Assembly (NCBI GenBank): GCA_028281635.1
Contig: JANQJM010000159.1
Coordinates: 1-44,173, forward strand
Source: Pseudomonadales bacterium
Lineage (GTDB): Bacteria > Pseudomonadota > Gammaproteobacteria > Pseudomonadales > Pseudohongiellaceae
Length of the DNA: 44,173 bases
Reading direction: 5' to 3'
Part shown: positions 42,809 through 44,173 of the stretch, piece by piece
How the letters are laid out: every line of letters begins with the position of its first letter
How positions within the stretch are numbered: the first letter of the stretch is position 1
The notes under the pieces: generated by a model
Seen by the model: only the letters and a program-made list of their open reading frames with translations
Database searches by the model: none
What the model was told of the DNA's origin: nothing
Translations under genes and position numbers: made by a program

Positions 42809-43537
42809 TCAGGCGAGGACGGAAGCATCGGAATCCTGTCGTTCAAGCTCAGTGTTAATAAAGCTCTCGAGTTTATCTTCGTCTTCGCTTTTCATGTGGA
42901 CAAACTGACTTCGGAGAAAAGAGATATTGGCACCTTCATCATTGATCATACCAATTAGCTGAACGCCGCATTGCAGAACTAACTCCTCCGAGAGAACAAT
43001 TTTGCAGGCATCTACAATTTGTAAATTCTTGAGTTCATTGCCGAGGTTTTCATTGACGCGAAACTTGGCGCCGGATGTCGACATATCCATTACCGTACCT
43101 TCGATCATGGCGCCAGTAGTCAAGTAAAGCGTAACCGGCACATCGCTGTCTCTTTCCAGATTTATGCGAGCAGTCTTTCGCAACTGCGTACAGGCTATCT
43201 TGTAGGGCAGGCCAAAGTCGTATAGAGATGAACCTCCATTGCCCGACGCGTCACCCTCTGTCATCGTTGATTGAAATACAATTGAGACACCGCCACTTTG
43301 CCCACGAAACATGATTGTTCTGTCACCCAGACTTTCCCGATCCATGCTGTCGCTTTCCACACAGAAAGTCCCGTCCTGCACATTCAATGACACCAGGCGC
43401 AGAGAATGAGTGGTGACCCGATTTCTGATTTTTGTCACGTAGGAAAACTTCCAGCCTTGCTCGATGGACATCTTTAACAGTTGCACGATTTCCTGGCGGT
43501 GAGTTAAATCGCCGTCGGTGAGATTCAGTTCCTGCAT
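42809..43537 (-). CDS. PilZ-domain (YcgR-like) protein, paralogue 2
   Basis: The ATG at 43537 is chosen (242 residues) because AGGAA lies five bases upstream and its N-terminus aligns with the paralogue at 35046. The ATG at 43585 or frame start at 43624 would add unmatched residues. The c-di-GMP motifs are present: R120-K-T-A-R124 and D151-M-S-T-S-G156. The N-terminal part shows the same YcgR-N-like pattern (GWKFSYVTKIRN, FRGQSGGVSIVF). It is a c-di-GMP effector of unknown target. It may have arisen by duplication or been moved by the rearrangement that also left the scar near 35.97 kb. Confidence 0.88.
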   Translation of the reverse strand: MQELNLTDGDLTHRQEIVQLLKMSIEQGWKFSYVTKIRNRVTTHSLRLVSLNVQDGTFCVESDSMDRESLGDRTIMFRGQSGGVSIVFQSTMTEGDASGNGGSSLYDFGLPYKIACTQLRKTARINLERDSDVPVTLYLTTGAMIEGTVMDMSTSGAKFRVNENLGNELKNLQIVDACKIVLSEELVLQCGVQLIGMINDEGANISFLRSQFVHMKSEDEDKLESFINTELERQDSDASVLA

Positions 43538-43740
43538 GGATTCCTGGCTTGTTCCGCCCCTCAAAAGCTTTTGCTTCTTTGTCATCGACTCAGGCCCAGC
43601 AGTGTTTCGCCAAACTCCAGGCACCAGCGATGATCAGTGGTTGCCTAGATTACAGAAAATCGGCGGCAATAACGAGGTCGATATCACACTATTCGGGGTC
43701 TGCAGCCAGCTGAACCTGCGACTTGCAACCCCTGATTCAT

Positions 43741-44173
43741 CTACGCCAAGGTCTCTATTATCACCTTTGACAGCGCGATCAACTTCTCCGATGACATATC
43801 CAGAGGCAATCGGACGTCAGCAGTTCGTTGCAGTAGAGCCCGTGTTTTTGGCAAGGATTGCTCACCTACAAACTTCCAATTCCAGAAACATCTGGCGTTA
43901 AACGAATCGAATCCGAATAGGTTTAGTGGCACTCCAATCTCCCGACAGCGGTTCTGTAACTCCAGAATCTTTGCTTCGGAAACGTGCTCGAGAATGTAGA
44001 ACTGCAAGCTGTCGCAAGCCGGCTCAACTTTGTCAGTAAAGCCAGGAATACGGATATGTTCCGATTCGGATAGTGCCTCCATTAGCGCCAGATAGTTGCT
44101 GTTGTATTGCAGAACACGGTTTTTGATCTTGGCTACCTGGGGTAGCAATGCCGCCGCTGACAAATTAGACATG
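43741..44173 (-). CDS. DegT/DnrJ/EryC1/StrS-type aminotransferase, C-terminal part (cut by window end)
   Basis: The 143 visible residues read as the C-terminal part of a PLP-dependent sugar aminotransferase-like protein. MSNLSAAALLPQVAKIKNR resembles the family's M-S-x-L-x-A-A-x-x-x-x-Q-L-x-x-L segment. IPGFTDKVEPACDSLQFYI and the closing LPKTRALLQRTADVRLPLDM fit the C-terminal domain. The apparent Met at 44172 is therefore internal and the gene continues beyond the window edge, so the PLP lysine cannot be seen. Such enzymes act in nucleotide-sugar and surface polysaccharide synthesis. Confidence is moderate because only the less conserved end is visible. Confidence 0.6.
   Translation of the reverse strand, partial: MSNLSAAALLPQVAKIKNRVLQYNSNYLALMEALSESEHIRIPGFTDKVEPACDSLQFYILEHVSEAKILELQNRCREIGVPLNLFGFDSFNARCFWNWKFVGEQSLPKTRALLQRTADVRLPLDMSSEKLIALSKVIIETLA

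Overview
The window reads as chromosomal DNA of a Gram-negative bacterium, most likely a marine-type gammaproteobacterium (moderate confidence). It has a TonB-dependent receptor, Sec and Tat signal peptides, a lipoprotein gamma-glutamyltransferase, a type II thymidine kinase, YcgR-like PilZ proteins and a base composition near 50% GC by eye. I see no rRNA, tRNA, CRISPR array, insertion sequence or prophage.

Left part (about 0.3-10 kb, + strand): two seven-helix-type membrane proteins (the second DUF2306), then a cassette of three exported proteins: a PDLQG-type protein, a c-type cytochrome fused to a PHM-like copper monooxygenase, and a beta-rich partner. A 1120-residue TonB-dependent receptor follows. 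A recurring palindrome (CTGTAGGGTAACCCTACAG and variants, with a T-N11-A core) sits before the DUF2306 gene, the cytochrome-monooxygenase, the receptor (twice) and a divergent LysR gene at 10.6 kb. This suggests a local, autoregulated LysR regulon. A MerR-type gene lies on the other side of that intergenic region.

Middle (about 11.8-18 kb, + strand): a TetR regulator, then an SDR dehydrogenase with a clean TetR-like operator in front of it, a two-subunit isoquinoline-oxidoreductase-type molybdenum hydroxylase (iron-sulfur subunit and Tat-exported Mo subunit), a dihydroflavonol-reductase-like dehydrogenase, and a small membrane-anchored protein.

Second catabolic block (31.5 to 18.1 kb, - strand): a tightly packed run of ten genes in which every product carries a Sec, Tat or membrane-anchor signal. 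In transcription order these are: a beta-propeller protein with one heme motif; a small anchored protein; a Tat-exported double VOC protein; a diheme DUF1587/1595/1592/1588/1585 protein; a DUF1552 Tat protein; a periplasmic ankyrin protein; and a second copy of the three-gene cassette in the same order, with a limonene-epoxide-hydrolase-like Tat protein inserted. I infer that the window encodes an envelope-located, heme- and copper-dependent oxidative pathway for an unknown, probably hydrophobic or polycyclic, substrate, with outer-membrane uptake through the receptor. The substrate cannot be read from the sequence.

Right part (31.8-44.2 kb): a membrane-anchored AraC regulator, a DUF2272 protein, tdk, two PilZ paralogues about 7 kb apart, a gamma-glutamyltransferase, a GntR(YtrA-type)/ABC transporter operon with a clear operator, a Tat-exported multicopper oxidase, and the C-terminal part of a DegT-type aminotransferase running off the edge. 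Between the first PilZ gene and ggt lies a deletion scar: the last ~64 codons of a TonB-dependent receptor (-) abut the last ~35 codons of an RND/MMPL transporter (+).
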